The notes beneath the pieces are model-generated. The model ran no database searches. It saw only the letters and a list, made by a program, of their open reading frames with translations, and was not told the origin of the DNA. From Liopterus haemorrhoidalis (Eukaryota; Arthropoda; Insecta; Coleoptera; Dytiscidae), in NCBI GenBank assembly GCA_963971575.1, contig OZ020618.1:46948509-47012508 (forward strand): DNA of 64,000 bases, written 5' to 3'. Of this stretch, positions 1 through 10,985 are shown piece by piece. Numbering within the stretch: the first letter of the stretch is position 1; every line of letters begins with the position of its first letter. The position numbers were made by a program, and so were the translations under genes.

Positions 1-245
1 GGCAGGTACATAAATATATACATTAAATTTGAACAACAAAAGTAATACTTAAATTTACTAACAAAATTTTAATAACAAAAGTAATAATTAAAGAAACAAA
101 CTTTTCAAATAGCATATAAATAATATTGTTACAAATGCATATTAAATAGTATAATACAAAATAACAAAATCCTCTAATTTTTACAATTTTCAATAATTTT
201 GTAAACACAAAATTATATATAAAAAAAGAAATCGATAAAAATGCT

Positions 246-1162
246 CTAAAAAAGTTCGAAAATTGTATCATCACGTGTATAGTATGAACACATACGATTT
301 ACAGGAGATTTGAGATGAAGGTTGGTATGAGCCTGTGGAAGGTAGAATAATAGTGGATGTCTGGTTGGAACAATAGGAGCGTTGAAATTTAATCTTTGGA
401 GGGTTAAGGGGTCATCAATTTGATTATTTAATAGTTTTTTTAAATGAAGAAGTGACTTTGTTTTACGACGCTCTGCGAGGGACACAGAACTAAAGAGGTC
501 CAGTAAAGTAGCGTAACTAAGACGTTGAGGAGGATAAGAGCCCATTATTTTGAAATAAATATATTTTAAAAATTTGTACTGTACCTTCTCTAACGTTTTT
601 TGTTGGTTCTCGTAAATTGGATCCCAAACTACTGAACAGTATTCAACTTTAGATCTAACAAAGGCATAGTATAAGGAGAAAATGGCATTAATATTAGTGA
701 AGTCACGTGTGTTACGAATGATGAAACCAAGCATTTTCAGTGCTGATGAAAAAATATTATCTACATGTGTCTTAAATGTTAATTTAGTATCGAAAGTTAC
801 ACCCAGATCCTTGATTGTATCACAACGCTCCAGAGTAACACCAGAAATAGAATAAGAAAAATGATTGGAGTTAATTTTCCGAGTAAATGATAAAGTTTTA
901 CATTTAGACAGATTCAGTTTAAGTTTGTTTGCGGTGCACCAAGTACTTAGGGCATTAAGACAATCCTGAAGAATTTCACAGTCTTGAGGAGAGGAGATTT
1001 CACGAAAAATTTTAAGGTCATCAGCAAAAATTAAATGATCACTTTTAAGTACCTTACTTACATCATTTATAAATATTAAAAAAATAAGAGGTCCTAAATT
1101 TGAGCCCTGTGGTACACCTGATTCTACCAGAAAAGATATCTGTGTGTTAAATTAAGAAGTTG
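246..1162 (-). pseudogene. Jockey/CR1-type LINE reverse transcriptase, 5'-truncated
   Basis: On the minus strand one frame is open from about 1160 down to a stop at 246, roughly 300 codons with no internal stop or frameshift. It enters at the RT motif SGVPQGSNLGPL (about 1135-1095), passes the catalytic FADD box (about 1030-1015) and the INDV segment, and ends in the thumb and C-terminal region (SKVEYCSVVWDP near 640). The first ATG in the frame is at 734, only because the true start lies in the missing 5' part; similarity stops abruptly near 1145. RT would copy the element RNA at the target site. The fingers, endonuclease and ORF1 are absent, so this copy is dead on arrival. The clean frame suggests a fairly recent insertion. 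The clade (Jockey or CR1) is inferred from motif style. Confidence 0.85.
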
Positions 1163-1460
1163 CATGTATAATACGCTGACAGTTGCAATGTCACCGTATG
1201 TCGAACTCTGTATGGTGAGATACTGAACAATAAAGTTTTAGCAGGTGCTTGATGTAAGTATTTATACCCTTTCTTAAGCATTTAACTCAATTCGTAATGC
1301 TTTTAATTTGTTTTTCTTATCAATTTCTCAATTTCGATTAGTTTTTAAATCTAATGACTGTAAAATTGTTTTTGAGTGAACAGATATTTTAATAGATATT
1401 TTAAAAATCTAGTACGTAGTGGGTAAATTGCACCTGTTTACAGTTTGCAATTTTGTACCA

Positions 1461-2206
1461 GTACGATTTACCCAACCGAATTTAAGTGTACCTACAACCT
1501 AAAATAAGTAACTCACTTTTTTTTAGAATGGAACAAAAAAAAATATATATGTGTCCTGGACCGAAGAAGCAATGCAAGAAGCAATAAATGCTTATAAAAA
1601 TGAGGCTGGCCTTAACGAGGTATGCCGTAATTTTGACATTCCAGGTCAACTTTTATAAGGCACTATGAATTAAAAAATAAACGCGCCAATAATGCCACAA
1701 TTTTTTTTGGAAGATCTACAGCATTGCCTTCTATAATTGAATCAGAACTAGTGAAGCATATTTTAAAAATTTGAAAGTTTGCTCTTTGGGTTGACAATTA
1801 TAGATGTCAGAAGACTGGCATTCGAAATTGCAGATCGAAATTCTATAATACATAATTTCAACAAAAAAAAGGTCTTGCAGGCAAAGCATGGTATAACGCC
1901 TTTATGAAGAGACACCCAACGTTGTCACTACGGCGACTGGAATCAACATCTATTGCTCGGGCCAAAGGCTTTAACAGGCTTAAACAAATACCTATCTGTG
2001 ATTTTTACAATATTTACAATATATATTTTTATATATTAAATAAAAATGAACTGTATACTCATTTTTGAAAATAATTTGTACTTTTTTTTTCTTCTAATAA
2101 TTAATTAAAAAATAAAAAATCTGTGATTATTTTCTTGTTTTTTATTGATAGGTACATTTAACCAACTCTATGGTACAATTTAACGACCCAGTTGGGTAAA
2201 TCGTAC
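1461..2206 (+). mobile_element. pogo/Tigger-like DNA transposon relic
   Basis: A 15-bp perfect inverted repeat (GTACGATTTACCCAA at 1461-1475, its complement at 2192-2206) brackets a decayed pogo-type transposase. Further related GGGTAAATT and GGTACA motifs lie just outside and inside, so the true ends may extend 20-40 bp further. The element is only about 0.75-0.85 kb, while autonomous pogo elements are about 2 kb; the catalytic DDE part is missing and replaced by AT-rich sequence from about 1990. Confidence 0.6.
1528..1985 (+). pseudogene. pogo/CENP-B-type transposase N-terminal fragment
   Basis: Reading across three frames gives WTEEAMQEAINAYKNEAGLNEVCRNF, then GRSTALPSIIESELVKHIL, then KKGLAGKAWYNAFMKRHPTLSLR. 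These correspond in order to the CENP-B/pogo helix-turn-helix, the linker and the second DNA-binding helix cluster (the 'G..W...F..RHP.LS.R' signature). At least two frameshifts and several stops break it, and nothing recognisable follows 'ARAKGFNR', so the DDE nuclease is deleted. Family assignment rests on motif order and is fairly secure; function is lost. Confidence 0.7.
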
Positions 2207-2494
2207 TTTTGCAGTGTTTTTTTATTTTGCAATTTTAACAACAATAGATATTGAAATATCATTATTTGTTGTAATATTATGGTAGATAATATATGAAATG
2301 AAATTTATGTATTTATATTTTTGTTGTTGTTGCATTAGTTTTACAAGCATAATAAATTAGGGGGTACGACTTTGCCTACTTTCCCCTAAATAAAACAGGG
2401 GGTATTAGAGCCTGTTGTTTTGTGGTTTCACATATGGAAGCACATGACGTCACGGCTAATTTTTAGGTTTATATAATATGTATCTTCTTCTTCT

Positions 2495-3400
2495 TTAAGT
2501 GCCATCTCCGATTCGAAAGTTGGCCACTAATATAGCAATTTTAACCGTGGATGCTATCGTCCTGAAAAGATCTATGCTTGACATTCCAAACCACTCTCAT
2601 AATAATAATAATAATAATAACAATAATTCTTTATTGTCTATAGGATCATACATATTGTAGAAATTAGACTTGCCAAACACAAAATCAAAATAAAAGTTAT
2701 AAAATAGGATTTACATAATACAATTAACTATCGACTCTAGTTGGTTGTGTCCCATAAATTACTGGAGGAACTCGTTTATGGAGTAAAAACAATGGGTTTG
2801 GAGAAAATTTTTGATCTCTTTTTTGAATGTTTTATATGTTGTTATTGCATGGTAATTATTTGGGAGCTTATTGAATAACGTTAATGCCATATAATTTTGG
2901 CTTCGTTCATATCGCGTACTTCGATGAGTAGGGACGAGTAAGTTCCGTAACCAGGATATTCGTCGCCCTCCTGCCGATCTCTTGCCATTTATTTTTCCTT
3001 CTATTATCAACCGTAATAAATGTTATTTATTATTACGCATTATATGGCCCAGATAATCCAACTTCCTCTTTTTAACTTGGATCATTAATTGAAGTTTTGT
3101 TCCCATTTTAATGAGACCTCGTTCTTCGTTCTGCTGGTCCACGAAATGCCCAATGTTCTTCTATAAATCCACATTTCGAAGGCATCTAGTCTCCTACTTA
3201 ATTACTATTGGAATGATGTAGCATTTTACTAACCGAAGATTTAATCCGATTGGTAAGTCGTGAGATGTTAGAAGTTTCTTCATTTTACCAAAAGCTGACC
3301 TTTCTTGCTCTATTCGGCGTCTAATTTCACAGGAGTCATCCCTAGTGTCATGCAATACACATCCCAAATACTTGTGTTTCAATTTTGTCTGCACCCAAAT
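2495..3400 (-). pseudogene. RTE/BovB-type LINE, C-terminal part of RT, interrupted
   Basis: Minus-strand relic. From 3394 it reads YLGCVLHDTRDDSCEIRRRIEQERSAF and KMKKLLTSHDLPIGLNLRL, the region after the RT core in RTE elements. Then, with frameshifts, come FEMWIYRRTLGISW, a decayed GHIMR segment and GKRSAGGRRISWLRNL at about 2985-2940. The last ~35 codons (REWFGMSSIDLFR through VANFRIGDGT and a stop at 2495-2497) resume at 2598 after a Jockey-type insertion. The coding end is followed by a CTT-rich stretch typical of RTE 3' ends. Dead copy with frameshifts; the order of motifs makes the family call strong. Confidence 0.75.
2600..2938 (-). mobile_element. Jockey-type LINE 3' tail nested in the RTE relic
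   Basis: Minus-strand sequence begins VPTHRSTRYERSQNYMALTLFNKLP and ends at a stop at 2759 after FYSINEFLQ, the usual C-terminal end of Jockey-like RT proteins. A short 3' UTR follows, with AATAAAG near 2635 and a (TTA)n tail at 2600-2622. It sits exactly between two halves of the RTE reading frame. It is severely 5'-truncated (only ~60 codons remain). No clear target-site duplication was seen. Confidence 0.75.
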
Positions 3401-3409
3401 ACAAATCGA

Positions 3410-4507
3410 GGGATGGCGTATAATATGTATAAATACTTAATATAAAGAGTATATACCTATATAATTGTATTGCGCTTGGTCATCATTTAAGTTTTTGAGA
3501 TATTTAAATAATAATTGATATTTAATGCCGTGTATTGGTTGATTATTTGTTTGGATCAATATTGTGGTTGTTGTCTGGTGAATAGATGGCGCGTAAGGAG
3601 TAATTGGAACAAACAGAATGCAAGCATGTTTCTGATACTGGGAATCTCCATCGACTGTCGGCGTATTGGATTGCCGGTTACCGGACAGATCGCTGAAATA
3701 GTTAACTAATGAGACATGTTTAATAGCTAAGAGATAAGAGAGAGCGCTGAGGCGGACAACGAACCGAACATTTGTCCGTAATTATCGAACGTCATAGAGT
3801 TAACTAAGGGGCGGCTGATCTCGCATCAACGAGAATTTAAAAAATGCCGACTCTTCTTAATGCGTTTTCATGAGTGGCAAGATGACTTTTCAACAAGTAT
3901 TTCGTCTGGTTACTGTTTAACGAACCACATTTAGTTAATTCACCGATAAACAAAACAAGGCACGTATACTAGCTTGCTATCTAAACGACTTCTCATCATT
4001 GTAACACCAATTAAAGGAAGAAAACAAGCGGGCAGACGGTTTCTGTGGCGTCAGCGGCCATCTTGAGTTAGTCCGAGGTCCATCTTGTTAACACGACGAT
4101 TTTTTAACGGAACAGGTTATGGCTAGGGGCCGGAGGCGTGGCGCAGGTGAACCAGGGCGGAGACTACAGCCCAGGTAACACGCAGGGTTTACTATACATG
4201 TACTTGGGATGTAATGACTCTTGCTGCATCATGGGCAGCTTGTAATACCACTAATAACTGGTAAATGCGCGCTGATAGCGCTGCCACAGGCCGATTACCA
4301 CACCACCACCAGCAACAGCTGTCTTCACCTTGCCTTCTCGCTCATCAACACATCACGCAAATCAACACAACTCTTTGTTACCACCAACATTCAAAAATAA
4401 ATATCAGAGCCGTAACGGGAGTTTACATACACATACACATTTTTGCATACTGTGAAAAATACAGAATGTGCCTATGGGTGTACACTGTACCATCCAGCAT
4501 TGAATTA
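3410..4507. other. GC-richer apparently unique island, no gene recognised
   Basis: No transposon hallmark or convincing ORF is visible. Base composition rises above the surroundings from about 3580 (GAGAGAGCGCTGAGGCGG near 3728, CGGAGGCGTGGCGCAGG near 4130). The longest plus-strand frames (3515-3709, 4265-4534) lack recognisable domains and look like chance. It could be host intergenic, intronic or regulatory DNA. Confidence 0.4.
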
Positions 4508-4509
4508 TA

Positions 4510-5935
4510 CAGTAGGACCTCGTTTAGCGCTTAGCCAATTTGTTTAGGAATGCATCCCTAAACGAAAAAGTGCTAAATGAAACAGCGTTAAACGAGGCCA
4601 TTTGAACACATAGTAGGGAAATTTTGCTTTAATTTTAAGTTATTTTATAGTAATTTGCATAATAATATACGAGGTGTGTAAATTAAGTAACCGGACTGGC
4701 AACATACCGTTTGATCTGGCAACATTTAGGACGTGGGACTTGGAGGGGCGGCAGGTGAACATGTGATACACCTTCAGCACGAGTTTGAACTCGCTAGAGT
4801 AATTTTGTTGTCCGTAGTGATTTTTTTTTTTTTTTCGTGAAACCGGTTTTTTCTAGTGCGTTCTAAAAATGCGTGACATTCATTTCAAGCAAAGGTGTGC
4901 TATCAAGTTTTGCTTCAGAATTGAGCACGCGACGAAAACTTTTGTAAAATTTCAGCAGGCCTACTGAGACAGTGTTTTGTCAAGGACCCAGGTTTTTTGG
5001 TGGTTTAAGGCATTTTCAGAAGGAAGAGAGTTGATTGAAAATTAATCACGCAGCGGAAGGCCTTCATCTTTAAGAGCCGATGAAAATGTCGGCAGAATCC
5101 GGGATCTTGTGCGTTCAGATCGTCAGTTGACAGTCAGAATGATCGGGGAAAAGTTGAATTTGACCATTCATCAGATGGCCAATGAATTGGGGATGACAAT
5201 AAACAAGTTTCTGGCTACTAAAAACATTCCTGTGGCTCCTTAGCCTCTTTATTCGCCTGACTGGAGTCCTTGTGATTTTTTGCTCTTCCCAAGATTGAAA
5301 AATCACCTCAAGGGACGTCATTTTGGGACACTCGAAAACATTCAAACATCCGTAACCGACCAGTTGAATACTAATCCAGTATCCGAGTTCCAGCACTGCT
5401 ATGAGGATTGGAAGAACCATCTTCAGCGCTATGTGGCTTCCCAAGGAAGTTATTTTGAGAGAGACAATATTGAATTGTAATTCTATTTGAATAAAAAAAA
5501 ATAAATAAATAATCAGTCCGGTTACTTAATTTACACACCTCGTATGTTACATAACACAAAAACATATGCGCACAGAAATATAAAGTTCATTTTTGTGTTG
5601 AAGATTCTAGCTCTTCAGAAATTCTTGATTTTTTTGCGGTGAAGTCTTCTAGTGTAATTTGTTGCTTTCTTTTTCTCTCGTATAGCAAATTTCGGTACAG
5701 GAAATCGGATCCAAAACGCCTCGTCTTGCTTTGGCACTCCTGGCAAAATCTGGATCAATCGCTACAATTTGATCAACAATTTCGGTTAACGTTACCAAAC
5801 TTTTACTAAGAAAACCTGTAGCAAGTTCTATGAGTTCTTCGTTTTCAGAATCACTATTTTCAAGTTTTACATGAATTTCTTGTTGGTTTCTTTCTATTTG
5901 ATCTTTCTATTTGGTTAATGAAGATATCCCGACCA
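4510..5935 (-). mobile_element. pogo/Tigger-like element 3' part, split by a mariner
   Basis: A TA at 4508-4509 is followed by CAGTAGGACCTCGTTTAGCG, the style of terminal inverted repeat found in pogo/Tigger elements. After removal of the mariner at 4670-5542, minus-strand coding sequence follows from about 5935 down to a stop at 5587. It contains LATGFLSKSLVTLTEIVDQI and, in a neighbouring frame, YERKRKQQITLEDFTAKK. The 'TLEDF' tail is the usual C-terminus of CENP-B/pogo transposases. So 4510 is the 3' terminal repeat and the rest, upstream of 5935, is lost or too decayed. At least one frameshift (near 5700). Confidence 0.6.
4670..5542 (+). mobile_element. mariner-like element, copy 1 (internally deleted)
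   Basis: Perfect 28-bp inverted repeats (CGAGGTGTGTAAATTAAGTA and onward, 4670-4697; complement 5515-5542) flanked by TA (4668-4669, 5543-5544). The transposase starts at ATG 4869 (MRDIHFKQRCAIKFCF), is frameshifted, keeps the helix-turn-helix part and 'IRDLVRSDR', then jumps to INKFLATKNIPVA, the final 'SPDWSPCDF' motif and a C-terminus (SQGSYFERDNIEL) at 5480. The stretch holding the first catalytic Asp and nearly all of the second catalytic motif is missing. Same family as the copies at 10412 and 21255. Confidence 0.85.
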
Positions 5936-6005
5936 GAATTAGTACGAATGAAAGTATTGTGGAAATAATAGAATATACAACATTTTCAAAAATATATTTT
6001 AAATT
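5936..6005. other. short AT-rich spacer with hAT target site
   Basis: Nothing recognised except the left copy of an 8-bp target-site duplication TTTAAATT (5998-6005) belonging to the next element. Confidence 0.4.
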
Positions 6006-6124
6006 AGTGTTCCCCAACCGGCGGTCCACGGACCACTACACCAAAAAGTGAAATGTTTTATTATATTTTCATGGTCCGCTTTTTTAAATTATTTTGGTGG
6101 TGCAAAAATATTTAAAATCACTGG
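6006..6124. mobile_element. hAT-type MITE, 119 bp
   Basis: Begins AGTGTTCCCCAACCGGCGGTCC and ends ATCACTGG, the usual style of hAT termini, and is flanked by an exact 8-bp duplication TTTAAATT (5998-6005 and 6125-6132). The terminal inverted repeats are very short. It has no coding capacity. The duplication is AT-rich, so chance is not excluded, but the hAT-like ends support it. Confidence 0.55.
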
Positions 6125-6132
6125 TTTAAATT

Positions 6133-7177
6133 GTACTGACTGTATGAAAGTTATTCTAAAATTCTGTCTATTGACCAAAAATATCCCTTAGGAATCATGG
6201 TTCAATTAATTTCATTTTTTAAATATTCCATATCCGTTCCAAGGAGCAATTAATTACGACAAGATTTATTAATAATTTATGAATTTATAAATACATGAAC
6301 GTATTATTTCCCAAAATCACGCATTAACTATATGTTAAATATTTTACTAATTTATATTTACCACGATAGTTTTATTCAAAATAGATTGTAAATTCTTAAT
6401 GCGCCTCTGTTATATGGAAATCTCTTTGAATTTCGGTTTAATGTACTCGCAATGAGATAAGATTTGAGACCATAGGCGTGCGCAAATTGGGCATTTTACC
6501 CTAGTTAAGTTTCAAAATAATATAACTAAACAGAAGACAATTAGAGTTTGCAAGGACCAATCATTATAGGTATGCAGGAAAAGAAAATTACCATTGCAGG
6601 AATAGTCGTTCCTCTGATCAGCACTTCTCACCTAGGAGTAGTTTCGGAATAATAGGTAGCCTTTACTTTAGGTAGGGCTATTTTAATGTTGGTCTCAAAG
6701 ACAAATTTGATTTTCTCGCTACGCTTATTATTTCATAAGAGAAGGTTTCTCTTATGAAATAATAAGCCTCTCCTTTTTCACTTAAAAATTACCCCCAAAG
6801 AATGGGTATGTGTAGAAAAACATCCCGAAGGGGAGGGGGGTTAATTTAAATTCAGAAGGAGTCAATTTATTTTGTTTAATTGCTTTGTAACAGCCAAAAT
6901 TTTGATTAATAGCAGATTTATTTTTGGTATCAATAAAAATTAATAACTTGTCTTTGGTACATCTTTGAACAAAATATTCTATGTATATGTTTCGACGTTA
7001 ACTTAACTAATTAAGTTTAGTAAACATATTTTTACCATCACCTTTTTTACCATTTAATTTTTTCGATCAGACCTTTTATATTATATATTTGTATTTGTCC
7101 GTGCAAGATTTCTTTTATTGAGTATGCATATTTTTAATGATTTTATTTATTGTTTTAATATGTAGAGTAGTCATTTA
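6133..7177. other. AT-rich stretch without a recognised gene
   Basis: Nothing coding. Contains a perfect hairpin at 6723-6767 (listed separately) and a segment CATAGGCGTGCGCAAATTGGGC near 6471 that resembles MITE ends elsewhere (compare 37199). Confidence 0.4.
6723..6767. repeat. perfect inverted repeat, 21-bp arms, 3-nt loop
   Basis: 6723-6743 (GCTTATTATTTCATAAGAGAA) is the exact reverse complement of 6747-6767, with loop GGT. Not associated with a recognisable element end. Confidence 0.9.
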
Positions 7178-7252
7178 GATGAGCTGCGTTAGGCGCAAAT
7201 AGCCTTTGTTGCTGTGCGCCAAAAATTTTAACTAACTAACTAACTAAACATA
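7178..7252 (+). repeat. LINE 3' end with (TAAC)n tail
   Basis: AGCTGCGTTAGGCGCAAATAGCC...GTTGCTGTGCGCCAAAAATT followed by (ACTA)n. A second copy lies in reverse at 52617-52680 with about 90 percent identity by eye, also ending at TTAGTTAG. A conserved block ending in a short tandem tail is what a non-LTR retrotransposon 3' end looks like; the coding part is not recognisable upstream. Confidence 0.6.
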
Positions 7253-8160
7253 TTTTAAATTAAATTTAATAAGATGGGTGAGCCTGTTTATTTTGGCACA
7301 GGGTCATTCCATATCAAGTGGTCTAGTGGTCCCTGCTCGACCATCACGGATTTTGATGAAATTTTGTATGGACATTCACACATGTCCTCAACGAACATTG
7401 GTAAAGTTTTACGTTCATCCATGCAATACTTGCTGAGATTTAGTAATTTGTTTGACCCTATACCGCAGCCTTCTATGGTATGACTCCGAGATTTCGGCAA
7501 CTTTGAGACACAGTATCTCTGGCAATATTTTGTTGAGAGAAACAAAACTTGGCCAACTTACATAACTTTTTGCGCTCTATTAAACAAAATAATAAACAAA
7601 TCCTCATGAGCGATTCCCGTGAAGAAAATTTGGATCAAACTTGGCCTAAAAAATTTGCAACTCGAAAAAATTTTAAAGTTTGACTTTTTATACCTCTGAA
7701 AGTAAAGGTACGATAAACGTGAAATTTTGCACATAAAAACTTATCAATACAAGGTTAACGAATATAAAATTTCACACTCCTAATATTTTTTATTAGTTCA
7801 GGAATTGAGTGTAAAGTTGATGATTTTTGTGAAAATGCTAAAAACAGGGTATATTTAGCCCACTTTTACAAAAATATACCTTCTGGAAACTGTTTTAAAT
7901 TATTTTCATTAGAAAGAGCATGTTTTAATCCCCCTAAAAAAGTAGGATTGGTTTTTCATCCCTGGTATATAAGGCCTTAGAAATAGGGACAAAGTTGAGA
8001 ACGTTTCTATCACATGCTGCTATCGCAATATCGCACGTTTTCCATTATTTTTCATCTTGTTTGTTTTATACAGGCATTATAAGTACCTAAACTGCGTTTA
8101 TCCATGGTGACATTGTCACTACCAGTTCAGAAACTTGAACCAGTAACCCCATCGCCATAG
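7253..8160. other. unclassified region, no gene recognised
   Basis: Contains GGTCATTCCATATCAAGTGG near 7303 and long frames on both strands at 7274-7545, but no domain I recognise. Short frames here overlap each other on opposite strands and look like chance. Could be an unclassified transposon body. Confidence 0.35.
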
Positions 8161-8243
8161 GGTTCACGCTCGATAGCCGTGCAATACCAGCCACGGGTGG
8201 GTTTCTTGGTTGAGGATCCCAAGCCTCTAGTTTGGTTTCTTCG

Positions 8244-9120
8244 TTAAGGTTCCAAAACCTTGTGTGGGTATCTGTCGGTTTCCTGGAAATTAAACCTGGG
8301 TTTAATATCGGTCAGTGCAGGTCTAATAGCGATTTCTATGTTGCTAAGACGAGAGCGCTGCTTTGTTTTGATGTTGGTCATTACTGAAAATGCCATTTCG
8401 CATAAATAAGTGGTTGAAAATGGTAAGAGAACTGCCATTGCTAATTCAGCGAGTAGTGGATACTCTGTTTTCATACTAAGCCAAAAAGACTTCAATGTTT
8501 GCTTACTAAACTCGGTTTTAATTTTTGTATCACAACTAATATCGGAAAATTCTTCTTGGGCACTTAATGGGAGATGTTTCACTTGTTCCTTTTCTACAAG
8601 GAATAATTTTTGCACCCAAATAAACTGTTAAGGACTTAAATCTGACAAAAAATATTTTTTAAATTGTTCCATACATGAAAAATGATCAATTATGATTTTC
8701 TCAATTAAAATATTATCCAAATTATTTTCAGTCAAATCATATGTACTTGAAAGCATGAACGTGCTATTTTCCACACTTGATTTCCATAAGTTTATCTTCT
8801 TCATAAACGCATGAATTTTATAATAGAAAATTAATATGTTCGTGTTCTCACCTTGCAGGGACATATTCAGTTCACTTAGTTTCTCGAATATATCTGACAA
8901 ATAACACAATTTGCAAACTCAAGTTTCATTGTGGAAAAGATTAGAAAAGTCGAACTTTGTTTCTGATAAAAATATCATGATCTCATCTTTCAACCCTATT
9001 AGTCGTTTTAAGGCTCGTCCCTTTGGCAACCACCTTAATTCTGTATGCAACGACTATTAAGTGCACGACATTTTACGAAATTTATAATACGTATGGCATC
9101 ATTTAAGACCACATTAAGAA
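8244..9120 (-). pseudogene. hAT transposase, C-terminal half (ZBED/SCAND3-like)
   Basis: Minus strand. In order: RWLPKGRALKRLIGLKDEI (about 9040-8980), CYLSDIFEKLSELNMSLQG (8910-8850), then KIKTEFSKQTLKSFWLSMKTEYPLL and the hATC dimerisation domain with LPFSTTYLCEMAFSVMTNIK and SRLSNIEIAIRPALTDIKPRF, ending at 8244. This is the ZBED5/SCAND3 type of hAT protein. Breaks: a frameshift near 9050, a stop near 8925 and a stop near 8628. The N-terminal BED finger and first catalytic residue are gone. The transposase would cut and paste its element with 8-bp target duplications. Confidence 0.85.
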
Positions 9121-9256
9121 CTGGTGATTTTTTTTTTGCTACAGTGCTTCTAGATAAATGATACAATGGGTAAAAATGATACCATTTGTAATATATTTAA
9201 ATTTGAAAAAAAAAAATTGATCTGTCATCAATTTTTCTGCGACTCCCCAAATATTT

Positions 9257-9282
9257 TTCGCGACCACCACTTTGAGAATGAC
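9257..9282 (-). repeat. hAT terminal inverted repeat, 5' end
   Basis: Read on the minus strand, CAGTCATTCTCAAAGTGGTG followed by GTCGCG closely follows the common hAT terminus CAGTGGTTCTCAAA. It lies 5' of the hAT transposase relic on the same strand and abuts an RTE coding tail, so it marks the element's end. The opposite terminus was not found. Confidence 0.65.
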
Positions 9283-9283
9283 T

Positions 9284-9415
9284 GGACTAGATGGACAGAT
9301 GAGTTGAGAAGAAATGCTGGAAACTGGCAACTCAAGGAACTGGATCAAATGAAATGGAAACGAACAGGGGAGACCTATATCCAGTAGTGGACAAGAGAGT
9401 TTGGATAATGATGCA
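9284..9415 (+). pseudogene. RTE-type LINE C-terminal tail
   Basis: TRWTDELRRNAGNWQLKELD and KWKRTGETYIQ then a stop: this is the conserved end of RTE/BovB RT proteins (pattern TRWTDDL.R.AG..W...A.DR..W..L.EAY.QQW). It starts exactly at the hAT terminus, implying the hAT inserted into an RTE copy. About 35 codons remain. Confidence 0.65.
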
Positions 9416-9479
9416 TATGTAGTGTATGGCCGAGTAGTGTGGCGAGCCAGCATTTGGGAGAACTGCCTCAAACTTCATT

Positions 9480-10405
9480 ACATATCTGCTCCTTTTTATT
9501 TCATTCGTACGCCCATGCGTTTAGTACTTGTATATCTCATACAAGTATGTTTTTTAAAGAACACATGATTTGTCATGCATGTTCTTTCATTAATAACAAG
9601 TGACAGTTACAGGGTTTTGGGTTTATTCTCCAAACACCCCACTCCGTATTATTTTTATAGTTTATTTTTGTCTAAAAACACTCTGGTTTACTCATTAGTT
9701 TTATTAATTAAGGTTTTTTATTTAAATTAAGCTTATCTTAAGTATTTCTTGGTAGTTTTATCGAGAGATTTTAATGTGAGTAAAAGTTTGGGGAATATAC
9801 TTTTTATAGGTTGCTATATTGTGCGAATATCAGGTAGAATATTTTTGGAAACAACCAGAGGTAACAGACCTGAATGGTTTTAATAAAAATACTGCTATAT
9901 TAGTATACAAATTTAGTCACAAGAAAATTTATTCTGAATAAAATAATTTAGTAAAAATTTGAACGTATTAATTTGTTTAGGAAACTATAAAGTGTGAAGC
10001 ACTATCAAAATTTTAGTGAGTTAATAGGGCTGATCGAAATATCACTTTTTAGTGTCTAGTATTATTTTTGGTGTATTGGAATATAATGGGAAATTTTTGT
10101 CTTTTTAATTACTTTTGCATCTTGGTTTGAAGTGTAACATGAAGATTATTAGATGTGAAGACTGCAAAGTCTACAAGTTATAAGTGTTTCTAATCTTATT
10201 CCATTGGGTAAGACCGTATTAATTATGCAGTAGAACAGGGGTATTTAATTTAACAGCAGTAATCTTAAAATTAATGAAATAAACATATTTTTGGAAAACT
10301 TAAACAATATCATGGAGTAAGTAATACATTATTTAAGTAAGAAATACACTAAGTAACATATTACTTACTCTTATGACAATATATATATATATTTAAATAA
10401 ACAAA
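9480..10405. other. AT-rich stretch, nothing recognised
   Basis: No ORF, TIR or repeat that I could support; a TA-rich microsatellite lies just upstream of the next mariner (about 10380-10395). Confidence 0.4.
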
Positions 10406-10411
10406 TACTTA

Positions 10412-10985
10412 CGAAGTGTGTAAATTCAGTAACCGGACTGATCTTTTTATTTATTTATTTATTTTTAATCGAATAGAATTACAATTCAATATTGTCTCCC
10501 TCAAAAAAGCTTCCTTGGGAAGTCACACAGCGCTGGAGACGGTTCTTTCAATTCTCATAGCAGTGCTGGAACTCAGATACCGGGATAGCTTTCAGCTGGT
10601 CGTTTGCGGACGTTTTCGAATGTTTTCGAGTGTCCCAAAATAACGTCGCTTGAGGTGATTTTTCAATCTTGGTAAAAGGAAAGAGTCACAAGGACTCAAG
10701 TCAGGCGAATAAGGAGGCTGAGGAGCCACAGGAATATTTTTACTGGCCAAAAACTCGTTTATTGAAATTGCTGTGTGGCAAGGTGTATTGTCATCCCCAA
10801 TTCATTAGTCAAAATCTGACCAATGAACAGTAGTGTGAGTCAAATTCAACTCTTCCCCGATCATTCTGACTGTCAACCGACGATCTGACCGCACGAGATC
10901 CCGGATTCTGTCGACATTTTCATCGGTTCTTGAAGATGAAGGCCCTCTGCTGCGTGATTCATCTTCAGTCAACTCTCTTCCTTCT
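10412..10985 (-). mobile_element. mariner-like element, copy 2 (truncated)
   Basis: Left terminus CGAAGTGTGTAAATTCAGTA at 10412 matches the 28-bp repeat of copies 1 and 3 with a few changes. Minus-strand transposase remains: HCYENWKNRLQRCVTSQGSF near the left end, the final YSPDLSPCD motif near 10690-10710, and DDNTPCHTAISINEFLASK near 10790-10740, which includes the second catalytic Asp. The helix-turn-helix part (RMIGEELNLTHTTVH, IRDLVRSDRR) follows. The right end is lost at about 10985. The first-Asp segment is missing at the same place as in the other copies. Confidence 0.8.

Noticed and set aside
7274..7545. Overlapping plus and minus ORFs of 69 and 85 codons
   Set aside because: Mutually antisense and without a known motif; probably part of an unclassified repeat.
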